Positions 41,501-54,300 of a DNA stretch of 64,000 nucleotides are shown piece by piece; the first letter of the stretch is position 1, and the number at the start of each line of letters is the position of its first letter. Under the pieces are notes generated by a model. That model was given only the letters and a program-made list of their open reading frames with translations. It was not told the DNA's origin and searched no databases. This DNA comes from Cristatella mucedo (Eukaryota; Bryozoa; Phylactolaemata; Cristatellidae). The position numbers were made by a program, and so were the translations under genes. The stretch lies in contig WPIO01000001.1 of NCBI GenBank assembly GCA_009760855.2, positions 4,238,001 to 4,302,000 on the forward strand, in the 5' to 3' direction.

Positions 41501-44500
41501 TGAGCTCGATGGCTGTAACCCGGGTTACCAAATTTCCGCAAGTAGAATTGAAATTAATTTTTTATTTCGCGGATATTTACTCTAAAAATTATAGCGTTTT
41601 GAAGTCGAAAATGCTGTTGACCTGATTCAGGAGCAGCACTGTCAGAATCGTGTCGAAGCAATCTGAAGAACTATGTGTGCAAGAGCTCAATGAAAAGATG
41701 CACGCTATGGTTGGCAATAATGACGACGTAAAAGATGTTAGTAACGATGTTCTTAACAGCGAAATGAAACTGGTGTGCGAGTTCTTGGAAAAATTTCTCG
41801 GTAACTCCATTGCCACACACTGGTCTGAAAAGATTGTGTAGGAGGTACGGAATCACAGTGCCAGTGCTCGTCTGGGTAGTATTGCTGATAGTGAGGGCGA
41901 AGATCCTGACAGTATTCGTTCGCTGTTGGCAGCTGCATCCAATATGGCTCAGAATCGTGGCAGAAAAAATAGCATCAGCACAGAAGGCTGCTCCGGGCAT
42001 GCAGATACTCTCTGTGGGGCGCCCGAAGAAGGCACCAGCAGTTGTCCAAAATTAGCCATCAATCTTGAGCTATTTCTCAAAAAAATAGGCTCAATTTTTT
42101 GGATCAAGCCCTGGATCCTTGCCCTAGATCTGGGCACCAGCTGTGCACTTTCGAAATAAAAATAATAGTTTTTGAAATCGCCATCTTTCTGCTGACGAAT
42201 AGAACTAGACGATCCCGACATTTGTAGCCCATTTGCATATAATTTGGACCAATATTTAGGTAGTCATCTCAGTCCCCACACCCGGGTTACCATGGTAACC
42301 CGTTTACCGCCATCGGGCTCATTTAACAAAAACAATATCAATCATCGATATAATCAATAGAATAAATAATTCTTTAATTTTTTTATTATCGTTCTTTTAA
42401 AATGTTTTTTAAATACATTAGTCTATTTCCAAGTGAATCGCATAGGCTGGAAAGAAATCATGTGTGCCGATGTTAGTAGAAAGAAAAGACGGCCTCTCTT
42501 TATTATTTGTAAATGTAGTGTTAAGCAAATTCATTTATCACGTTTTCAGATGCATATATAAGGAAATTATGGAAAGAAGTTCAGTTGCTTAGTAATTACA
42601 TAATGGCAGCATCAGTCTAACACAATCGAGATATGCTGTATTATGTGACATACCATGAAGCACTATTAACGCTTGGGTATAATGCAAGTTGAAAGTCTAA
42701 GTAAACCAAATTAATTTTTGAAGGCTTAGTGATTTAAATTGTGGCATTCACTTGGTATCTCTTTCAGATGAAGTTAAGGAATAAATCTAGAAGTAATGCA
42801 TGCCCTGCTTAGTTCAGCACCAACAAGTTGAGTAACGAGGGTGAACCTTACCCTGGAGCACGCTTATGGCAGCATCGAGATCTAGCTTCAGGTCTTGCTC
42901 TCCTATTTGTTTGATTGTGAAGTTCGTTTCTCCAACAAATGTTAGCTGATTGAAAAGCGTATCTGAAAGCCAAAAAACCCAAGTTACTGCAGAAGAATTT
43001 CGTGTCGGCAATACCAAAGTTACGCTCAACTTCAAACCTTTGTTAATTACATCAACGATAATGCATTTATTAACGCAATCTAATTTAAAAAGACATGTCC
43101 AAACACTGAGTTTGCTAAAAAAAAGGGAAGTGTGTGGCAGTAAGAACTTAAAGACTAAATTAACTTGCATGAACAATATCATAATGGATCTGACTGTCAT
43201 TCATTCGAACCAACACTCCATTCACTGCTATGAAACACCCGATTGAACAAAGGGGCAATATGAACTAATCTCGGTTAAATTTTACAAATATGTTTTTAAA
43301 GATTTCGATACATTCAGAACCTCGTATTTTTTAGATTTAGAACCGTCTTTACAAGACTTTGTGGTATTAAACTAAAGTTTGCACTTCCTTGACGGCTTGA
43401 TCTCTTCTCTAACTATTGTAAAGTGCAAATGTTGCTTTGTACAACGGAATAACTGTGCTAAATAAGCAAACTGACTCTTTTTAACGCAATCTAACTTAGT
43501 ATATTTGGGTTTTGCTGACCATCGCAATTTCAATATCGTTTAAAAATGATTGCGAATGGTGCCAATTGACTCGCTTTAACTTTCTCTAAACCAACTTAAA
43601 CGCATTGATCTGTCTCAAACAAATGTTTTTATGTTACTTTAAGATCCAGTACCTCATCTTTTGGCCGGATTCTTGGAATTAATAATACATTTATTAATAA
43701 CAATACATCGGTATAATTTCCTCAAATGATTGAAGGAACTTTCTGGCCACTTGATAGATGTTGTATAGAAAGCATAACCAAATTAGTAGTGGGAGCATTC
43801 ACAACGTCATCGCATATAACTTTGTTAGATGTGCCATGCACAAGGTCAATATGTAGATAGTTAAGGGCAACAGGCTCAATGTCAGCACCCATAAGCATAC
43901 AAAGGACAAATAACAAGGACCTACTAAAAGCAGTAACGGACAGGTGTGTTTTAAGCTCTTTCGAAAGTGGCCCAGTGATTAAGGTACTGGCCCCAAGCAA
44001 GGTCGTGGGCTCCAGCTCCTTGGCGTATGCGAAGCACCAATCTAGAGATTAAAATCTCTTAGAGTGCTATAGAAATGAATTATTATTTATTATTTTAAAC
44101 GTCTTTACATCAGGGGATGTCGCGTTTTTAGGGGAAGTCATAAAGTCAGTCAGGAGTGAGATCAAAACTTTAGGAGCATATCAACTAAAAGCACGGTCTC
44201 GAAACGTTTTGAGGTTTGTACAATTTACAGCTAAGTAATTTGAGTCCGAACAGCGGTCTGTAAAATGCTTTGCTTGGTGAAAGAGTAGCTCTGATAGGTG
44301 GGCTGGAGTAAAAAAAACGAAGGGATCTAAATTTAAACGACAGAACATGGAAGTCTATGCACTGCTTAACTGGGATCCGGTGAGTTTGGTGAAAAGTTAT
44401 GTGTTGTGACAACTACGGCACTCACGATAGACAAGCATAGCTGCAAAGTTTTGCACCAACTGTAAGCACCTGATTGCACACACGGTAAGAACAGCAAGCA

Positions 44501-45301
44501 GTGAGTTACAGAAGCCAAGACGGGATGCTGCAAACACATGAACCACTTAGGATGAAATACAATTAAAAAACATAATTCATGTATGTAGCAGCTCAAAGAA
44601 ATTCCGTCCCAATTCAGGTACTTCACACATGCAAAGTGGCTTGAGCCTACGATCTCAGTTATCAAAATAAATTCACCTTGACCCTAGTTTGAGGTTAGTA
44701 AGTTAACCACTGAGCCAAATTAGTGGATGTAGTATCCTGTCTAAGCAAGCCCAAATTTGAGCAAAGTCATTTAGCTGAAGTAGGCAGACTGTACTGTGGA
44801 ACTCACGTTGTCATCTAGCGAAATGTCACCTTGGTATAAGACACCTACATTGTGTGCACATGCAACAGGAGATATACTGGCAGAGCCGATTTTTATCGAC
44901 AATCTCTCCAATGTCAAAGTTGTTTGGCTATTTACTAGTAAGCTGGTTTTAGTGCTATTTAATTTAAAAAAGTTGACATTTGCTGTTACAATTAGTGCCA
45001 GTGCCTCGTCTGCTGTCAATGGTTTAGCAAGTGGTACAGCCCAGCGTTTTGCCACTAGTATTCGACGACATAAGCGCACTCCTCAACAACTGAAATTCCA
45101 CGGAATCATATATATGTATTAACGAGTGAGCCTGTGGACTTGTTTTTCCGAGTCACATTAGAAAAAAATACTATACGTAAGCGTGACGTAAGAGTACGCC
45201 ATCTTGCCGCGTAACGTAATTGGGAGAGGGTGACGGACGAACGTGATGGACAAGATTTTTCGCTTTAATTAAAAGGGATATATATAAATATACATATACA
45301 T

Positions 45302-45344
<43 letters not shown>

Positions 45345-48300
45345 TATATATATATATATATATATGGCGAGGAGCAGCCAGGGTAGCCCATTCAGGATGC
45401 CGCGAGTCACGCCTGCGTATAAGCAAGGTCAGTCAGCTGGTACTTCAGGAAACGCTTCCACAAGATTTGCCGAGCCATAAGGCAAAGAGTTTTTCTGGCC
45501 AACCCGCAGTTCTAAAAATACTCCCAAAGGTCTAGTAAATTACCTCGTGCTCATTGGTACTAATTCCCTCTCGAGACAAACCAGGGCGCATTTGTAAAAC
45601 TTGCACGCATATCCGGATTTCGATGGGCGTACGAGTACCGCTCTTTGCTGCTTAGTTATTAGTCTAAACTGGCATTATCATTCTGGTATAAATACACTTG
45701 TAAAAATACGTAACACGTTTCTCTTGACAACGGAGGGCTGTGGTCCCAATTTTTAACAAGGATTGAATAAGTTAAATTGCAGTTTGAGATGGGTTTTGCT
45801 AGGTTTCCGTCCTCGCTGTTATTGGTTGCCTCTCATTACTGCAACAACTGGTACCAGAGAAATCTGCATATACTCAAAATGCACACTTGATGGATATTTA
45901 AACATGGCCTACACATTTCCGATATTTGAATTGCATTTAAAGTTTGATTTCTCTGTATACCATTCTATATTATCTTATGTCAACTGGAAATACACCTATT
46001 CCTGCCACTCAGCTTAAAATAAAACTTACTTGACCATAACAGCTCCTCTGATATCGAGGCTTGCCCGGAAGTGTAGCAATTTCTGTTCACCAGACTGAAA
46101 CGGCTGCCGTTGGGGCAGACACTTGTTGAAGTCAGAGCGGCGGTGCTATTGCAATCACTCTGCAGGCGACACGAACTGGACTGGTAGCAGAATTGTAATG
46201 GTGCTGAGCAGTACGGTCGAAATACCTATCAGTGAAAAAACAGGCCCTGCAGTTAGAGCTGTCTGAGGCTACTGCATGATTGCTTTTACGCTTGATGCGA
46301 ATTTGAACTATGGCTTTAGCACCATGCACGGTTCATTGTTCACACTTGTGTAGTCACGTTACATTCAACCATATTGATTGCCGAATTACTGTGGGCATTG
46401 CCTGCAAATGCAAGAAATCAGTTTAATTTTTTTTAGAAAGCAGTGTCAAAAGCGAAAGCAGCGTCATAGTGCCGAAATACTGTGACACTCAAAGCCGTGC
46501 TTGAATATATTTAGATTTTTGGCTGACGGCTTGAAGTAAAGGTCGCATTTATATTAGCTATGAGAACCACCAGGCATTGCCTTGTGACTATTCAGCAATC
46601 TCAAGGACCACTTCATATTGCTAAGCGATGATTCAAAATATTTTATTGAACCGAACATATACTAATCCAAGATGATGGAAACTCGTCAAGATGTTTAAAT
46701 CCTATTTTGTGTTTATTGTAGTTACTTTACGAATCACAATGGCACGTAAGTGTAGTGCTTTGAAGCAAAAGCCCATCGCTCAGGCCTACTCTTTAAAAGA
46801 AGTATTTGCATGACTATGACTTTCGCCCGTTGACATCAATTCTCCGGAGTCTCTCACTGAGAAGTACGAAGGTTTTGAACACTAATTAGAAAAAACAAGC
46901 AAGGCCAACATTTTCGTCTCGCCAATAAGTAGCAAGTAGCCTCTTCACAATGATTCTCACGAATTATCTTTGTCTTTTAAATAATACGATTACAATATCA
47001 ATTGAACAAATAAATTTCATTGGGGAATGAATTTTATAGTGGCAACGAAGAGATTTTATGTTGGAACTCATAAATTAACTTAAGCTTTCCATGTGCCGAA
47101 ATGAAATGTGTTTTTGCTCTGGTTTGCATTCAATATATCCTGCTAATTGGTCAATGCACGTAGCTCACCAAAGGTCCTGCTAACCGGTAACAATGAGCGA
47201 CATCTTGTAAACTTTAGCATGCTTGTCTAAGAAAGATACACGTGTGCTTTTCCTGCCATCAAATAACACTCTAATTTGCATCTCATTATTCCACGATTAT
47301 TGCTTCCATGGCTACTATTTAAAGAGCATTTTAGTTGTAATTTAAGTCTTTAATTCATTTCCTTGATTGCATATTCCTAAAAAATATAGAAAAGGTCGTA
47401 TTTACTTTAGACTAAAATTTTATGTAAATAATACTGTATTTTCTTTTAATTAACGACTTAAGCTAATTAAAATCGTAAAACGAACAAATTCGCAGTTTTG
47501 GTTCACATGCAGTGAGATAAACTGAGAATAAATAAAAAATAAATTACAAGTATTTATGCAGCATTAATGTAAAATAATCACATAAGATTTGAACATCTGA
47601 ATTTTATTCTCAAATACTGACTGAAACGTGAAAATATTTTATCAATGGGCCGTTAGTTTCAGTACCTCCAACCTTTTTTATTTATGCTGTCGTTATTAGC
47701 GGCACATTGAGTAGAGTAGATATTTTCGGAAGCGCTTGCCGTGCTCCACCGAGTTAGCTCCAATGCTTTCCTAGAGCTTATCACGATAAACAATGTGGAT
47801 GTGGACTTTGAAGCACGACCTGCATACAACTGTGCCACAATTTTTCACCTTAGTCTCAGTAACGTCATATACATTTCAGCCCCGTGATTGTCCATGAAGC
47901 CCCGAACCACTGAGATAAAACTGTTTCAAACCACTCTTCTCTAACTAATAAGCTTTTTCTAATTTATTTGCCCTGAATATGACCATTCTTATTTGTGGTC
48001 CCACAAAGATGCTGCCTCAAAAATAGCCCGAGACAGCTACGAACATAATTTCCAATGGTCCTTTGAGGCCGCATAATTCTGATCTACAGCAGTGAAAAAA
48101 TCTGGGTCCACAAGTGGCTCCTAGTTCACTCACCCCCTGGAGAGGGAGCAATCTAGCCTAATCAATTATTGTGCGCATTGCCATTCCTGAACTCCTAAGG
48201 CAAAGCTACTAACCGAGAAATTCGGTAAAATCGTTTCAGAGACCCATCAGAATGTCGTCATTTTGAAATCTCTGATTATATCCCGACCGTCGTCATTCCA

Positions 48301-51300
48301 CATAAATTTGTCCTGCAAGGCCTTAATACTGTTGTAATTTTCAAAGATCTGTCTAGTTAAGGATAGAGAAAGAAATGATTGCTAAAGATATGCTTTCTTA
48401 ATTTAATTTTTCGCCTTATTTTTTAATAACTTTCCACCGACATGTAAATTAGTCTTCCAAATGCTTGCAGCCTGTCAATTGCATCTCAGGACAATGCAAA
48501 CTAGGCAGCTATAAGGAAATTTAAAATGGCTATATCAAAGCTTCATTGTACTTCTAGTAATAATTATACTCCAGGATATTTCTAAAGTGTAATTCACTGA
48601 TAAGAAAAATAAATGATTACTAAAGCACTTCCCAGACTTATTCAAGTTAAAAACATAAACAAAAAAGAAACAAAAAATAATTCAATTTGTCGGATATTTT
48701 TCTTGAAATTGATTACAGTATGATTTACAGTAAGATCGCCTTGCGAAAAATTTCAAACCAAATAGGTATGTTTGCATAAATGCTAGACGTTTGGCCGTAT
48801 CTGTATCTGCTATTTTCTAAAAAACGGGTATACATTTAAAACTATCAATACCCTGGTTATACTATGAAAGTTTTCCCTGAATAATGTTTTCATTTTCTAT
48901 GCATTTGAGGTGCAAGTATTTTTAAAGTACAAATTACTGCTGATTACTGAAGATGAAGCAAACTCACACACCGCCTAATTATCACGCCTCAACCAGCTGA
49001 CTAGCATGCAAGGCAAGACCTGCAATGAAATCCAATGAATACAATGAATCCAAGACTGCAATGAAAGACGTAAGAAAGATTGTACCAAAGACCACACTAA
49101 ATGATCGTCAACTCTACGGTCATTATGTCTAAAGAAGCTCAATATTTCTTTTCTAACTCGTAACTGGGTAAGCGAAGTCTTTCGAAATTTTATCTATAAC
49201 TTATAAGCAATTTTTCAATTATGATATTTTATCAGCTTAAATTAACCGTTACAAATGATTAAGCAAGAAAGATCAGCTGACAGTACCAGAAACCGAACGT
49301 ATCCTGTTCCACAAGCCGAAAAGCGCCATCCTCGCAAGAGCCCCTTGTATCGAAATGATTTGTCGATCATAATGTACAAAAGCTCTGACGTGTTATTCTG
49401 AGATGTAGCAGGTGTAGCTGAAGTTCCTATAGAATGAGTTGAGCTGCCTACAAGCGACACAATGATTTGAAATGGTGGATATTCTAATAAATTGAAACAC
49501 CGGTTTCTCACATTTTACTTGTAACAAATCTGCGGCTTATTTTAGGTTAAGATTTAGGTAGGTTCTAAAACCAACTGATTAGTATCGTTGAGCAAAAAAA
49601 GCACACTGTAGGACATCTACTTTGCCCTATTAAAGTTCAAAAATGTAGTTGAGTCTTTATTGAGTGACATTTTATTCATTTTCCATTAAGATAAAATTAG
49701 TACATCACTTAGCTAAAATGACAGCAACTCTACAACATTAGCTCACTGTTCGTTTACTAAAGTCTACAATAAAGTCCTAGCAAGCACGTGCCTCGGGTAA
49801 CCTTCAAAAACTCTAGGCTTTACACTCTCGAGCCGTGGAAAAGTTCATCACAATCATAGAATTCATATTGGCGTGCATATATATTTATTTTATTGTTCAG
49901 AGGCTGTCTTCCGAAACTAGAACCTGGAGGGCTTTCTCTGCTACGTTCACGGGTGCCTGCAGGCTCACTGAGGCTTCAAATCAGAGTAAAACTGTGACTA
50001 TGCAATTAAAAAGTCGTCGTATGCCACGGCCAAAAATTTCAAGTTGAAGTTGTGGAAGAGTATTAAGATACGGGGGTTTGGATTGCTCCCGTGATCTGCT
50101 GTTATCAGCGTACCTGCAAGCGTCGATGCAGCCTCTGCGAACAGTAAGCCGTTATTCGAGGCACTAGTTTCACCTTCATCTGTTGGACGTTTGCAAGAAC
50201 CGGCATTATTTATGTGTGCTGAGGTTTTAGCGAAGGAGTTAATTTCAGAAGCCCCTATATGGAGATCGTAGCAATACTTAATGGCTACGTAATGTTGATA
50301 AATACTAACGATTACAGACTTGCATGTCAATTTGAAAATGGATCCATTTTTTGTACTGTGGATTTTATTTTAGTGGATTTCGCAAGATCAGTACACCGTC
50401 GATGAATTTCTGGCTCATTCCTAGAATTTATGCCCTGTCCATGTTCTAGGTCAAATTACAGTGATATATATATGTATATATAGCTACATATTTTTCTACC
50501 GTGCCCTAAGAGAACTTCATCTCATTTCAGGCACTTAAAATATGGCACAGGGCTCGAGCCTATGACCTTGGCCAGACCTTGGTCGGTGCGAGCACTTTAA
50601 CCACCGGCCAAACCGGCAACCTCGAATCGAAATAAAAGGGTTCCCTTACTTGGATAATCAAAATTTTGTCCGTAAGCAAAACACAGGAGCTTTATAATCC
50701 CATCGACTTGGGTTACTATTGGCTTTGAGAGTATATAGAGTGCGTTTTGGCTCTTTAGTCAGTAGAAGTGACAGCTCTATCTCAAACATCACCCAGCTCG
50801 TCTGTTTGCACTCAGACGTCGCGTCTCACACTGGCTACCGAACGTTAGATTGGTACAGAAAATATAGAAAAGGGGCCTGTCCGACTTTTTGGCTCACATA
50901 TGTCCCAATATTTACTGCTTAGCTTTCTCGATTTACTTATACTGCCAAGCAACAAGCAAAATAAAATCTCAAAATACCCTCAATGCAAAATGTTACAGAG
51001 TCTTTGCACTGACTCTAGAATTGTAGCTGAATTTTAGTGAGAGATCAGCTCCACATGAAAACAAGCGGTGGAACGGAGCGAGTGTGTGTTTGTGTGTGTG
51101 TGTGTGCGAATGAATGTGTGACTGAGAAAGTTGTTACTCAAGTCAAACATACTGCATGATACTGTATAGATACTGCATATAATCTCCATGTGTGCTCTAG
51201 CTCCTGCTGATTAGGGCGCATTGTGGGCGGCTATCATTCCACCAGGACACAAAGGGCTGACAAAGCACGAAAATGATAGTCCGAAGCTTAGTAAGTAACT

Positions 51301-54300
51301 ATGTCAAAGGACATAAAAGCAGTGCTAGCTTTCAAAGTTACTTAATCTCTTTCATTCTAGTCTGCCTCAGGCATTCGGGTTTTTGTACTTCCCAATGGCA
51401 ACATTTCCGAGGAGTTTGCACGATGACATCGTAATACCGATCAACTATTTTACTTCTTTTTGCTTCTTCTTTATTCTTCTTTTACATTCTTTGTTTCTGA
51501 TTAATTTGACAAAAACGAGGCCGATTAGGCATCAGTACGGAGCAAATGACTTGGTAGCGGTGTCTACGAAAGGTTTCTTAAGCACATATGTTTGATAGGA
51601 AATCGTGCGGAAATGGAGCAAAATCGAGTTACGAAGGTAAAAGGTTCTGCTTCCCTAGATTTTTCATCAATATTGCATAGAAGAGTGGTTTGTGCTGTTC
51701 AATGCTCCGTGCAAAAAACAGAAATTTAAGTCTATTTTTATAATAACAAAAATGACACTTATATGATTATTCCAGACTAATGAAGAGGATCATGACACTG
51801 TTAAAACCTAACTTTAGCACAGAGGCGTTGAAAGCTCTAATCATTACTTACAATCTGCCTGCTTTTTCTATATTTAGTTATAATTAGCTAATATCCTGAA
51901 AAGCGAGCGAAGGAGATGCAAACCAGTTGACAATACAACCGTCTGATACGTGTCAATACAAGTACACAGGAAGAAATGCATTTATAACTGGCTAAATTAA
52001 TGAGAATGTAAAATATTTAAATGAGATGCCGTGCTTAAAGAGTTGTCAATGTCAGCATTGAAACCCTCCTCATGGGTGCAATTGAGCTACCATGGCCATG
52101 CACGTCACGCTTTGGCAGCTGCTACACTGGTTTAAGTGTGTAGTTCCAGGACGAGTCAGCAGTGCTTAAACTTTGTAGATGTCAATCAAATTTTAAAATT
52201 TCAGTTCAATTACGTCCTTATGCTTTTGAAAGGCAGGACGAGTTCGCTGTACGTTTGTTCATTTTTTTCATCTCAGCAGAAAATAAGCATGGCTCAGGAA
52301 ACTCGCCTCCAACGTAAAGCGTAGACTGATTTCCATCTCCAAAGAAAATTTCGCTTGTCAAGGATCCTCCGTAAGCGACAAGCTGGCAAACGAACGACGT
52401 AGCAGGAGCTACGTACGTAGGACATGTCAAATCAGCCGAGTGCAGGTCCAGCGTTATCTAGAATTAAAAAAATATACTCAGACTGTGGAGATGCGAAGCT
52501 TAACATAAGCTGTTATTATCCTCTTGCAGGCGTCACTATCTTTAAAAAGCCTCCCAAAACTAATAAGCATTGTGAAAGAAGTCATTGCAAGAAGGAGCTG
52601 CAAGCTAATGCTTCGACAAAATTTCCTTATTCAACCGATGTACGGATCTCCATCTATAACCAAAAAAACCAATACTAAGTCGGTGTTTAACTGAAATGTT
52701 TCAGTAGCCCTCTCGCAGCCTTAGGTAAGCATAGCAACATACGCAATTTTCATCTAACGCAATCAGGAGTAAGCAAAATGTCGAGCCAAGTCAACAGGGC
52801 AGTTAGGGAAGTTATTTTATAGAATTTTCAACTCGTGAAATCCGGAAAAGATTTGGAAGAGCCGACCGCAAGAAACGATATGTCGCTGCGTAAGTATTGC
52901 AGAAGTGAGCTTCAAAGTCTCGGATCAAAATATTTTGAAGCCAACAGTTTCTTAATGAGGACATGGGCGCACGAGGAAGGTAAAATTGGTGCAGTAATTC
53001 AGCTAGTCATGAAGGAGCGGGGCCATATGGATCGAAGTAAGCGTTTGAATCTGTATTTTTTGATCACTCTGAAAGCATCACAGATTGTCTCAGATTTCGT
53101 AACCAACTGGTAGACGTATTAATCACGAAACATTGAGGCTTAATGAATTTCTGGTAGCTAGATAGTACAAGCTACGATTACTCTTGTCTTAAAAGAACAG
53201 AAGATATGATGAGATCTTTAGCCAGGCACTACAGTAGGCAGTCGCTAATCTTTGGAAGCGATAGGACAGGATGATGAATAGCTCCGTAGGTGGTCGTTTG
53301 AATGAAACTGAAACGTCGAGGAATCCTCAAGACGACAATAAAATTACTAGCCCATTATGAGGGTTGCACTACAGCACTGATTATAAGATAGGCAAAGTAA
53401 TTAAGTCCAACTGTAAGCTCAGGATGTCCTAATAGGAGAAATTTGGTTTTATCATCCCGAGCTTGAAACAATCTGCCGACTTTTGCAATCTGATTTCTCC
53501 AAGGTAGCATTTAGTTTACCAGCTGTAGCAGCTAATACGGATATTTTAAATGACAAGTACGTCTGAGGATTTGCCGGCACAGAAGTGATAGCCAATTCAA
53601 TAGAGCCTTATCACTTTTAGGAGAGACTACAACCCCCACACACAAAAACACAAACACCGAGAAAAGTATAGGTCCTAGACAGTAATCATTTTGAACTCCG
53701 CAGGTGACTAATGTCCCGGAAGTGACTTGACAACCCCAATTCATGAAACAGCCACAATCTGACGACCGTATAAGAACATAGATTCGAATTAAGTTGGAAC
53801 CTTATTGCCAGACTAACGTTTTTTTCTCAATCATTAAAGCACTATATACCTATGATCAATATGGCATTATGCCGCAAAGAACGTTCCACACTAGAGAGCA
53901 CAATCCAGGTTTACTTTTAACGGGGATGAAACACAGTCATAACTGCTCTTCGAGCCCTCTTAGCCTTCCATTACGTCAAACTCTCTTACATCGATTGGAG
54001 CACACCTTGCTATTATTAAGCACCAATAATGGAGGCACAGCAATAATTTTTATCGGATCTCAGAATTTAAACTTGCATATTTAAGTACCAACCGAGTTAT
54101 GGTCAATTTTTGAATGACTTTTGTAAAACCCTCTAATCAGGTGAAGGCTTAATAACTGGGGCTATGCTGAGCCTATACGCAAGTGAAGATGTGAGAACGG
54201 TTAGTTTTTCGTCTACAGATGACGAACTAATTTTACTGGTTTTGATATGGCTCTCATTTATTCTACATAAGCCTTGCAAAATCGATCGTTGTTCGAGGTC

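Larger units (their letters stand above)
40154..42851. other. Intron between exons 8 and 9
   Basis: LINE 3' UTR M at 40,285-40,590, and the TIR element with its ORF at 41,499-42,323. 40,591-41,498 and 42,324-42,851 show nothing recognised. Confidence 0.7.
43675..45080 (-). mobile_element. LINE copy N, interrupted by two SINEs
   Basis: Minus-strand copy from the [15 protein letters not shown] truncation point (45,000) through the C-terminal region to a diverged 3' UTR. It is broken by a plus-strand SINE at 43,967-44,096 and a minus-strand SINE at about 44,557-44,723. LINE sequence resumes in register after each. Confidence 0.8.
42963..46029. other. Intron between exons 7 and 8
   Basis: LINE copy N with two SINEs (43,675-45,080) and the TA compound repeat at 45.3 kb. 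42,963-43,674 and 45,420-46,029 are blank. Confidence 0.7.

Noticed and set aside
43967-44030. A tRNA gene
   Set aside because: The A and B boxes are present but the cloverleaf stems do not pair, and a LINE-like tail follows; it is a SINE head.
45171-45410. [10 protein letters not shown]-type minus-strand frame as a membrane protein
   Set aside because: Entirely encoded by the TA/ATAC microsatellite.
49900-49985. Minus-strand frame [19 protein letters not shown], reading like a PKD linker
   Set aside because: No acceptable donor before the stop, and phases do not fit the exon chain.
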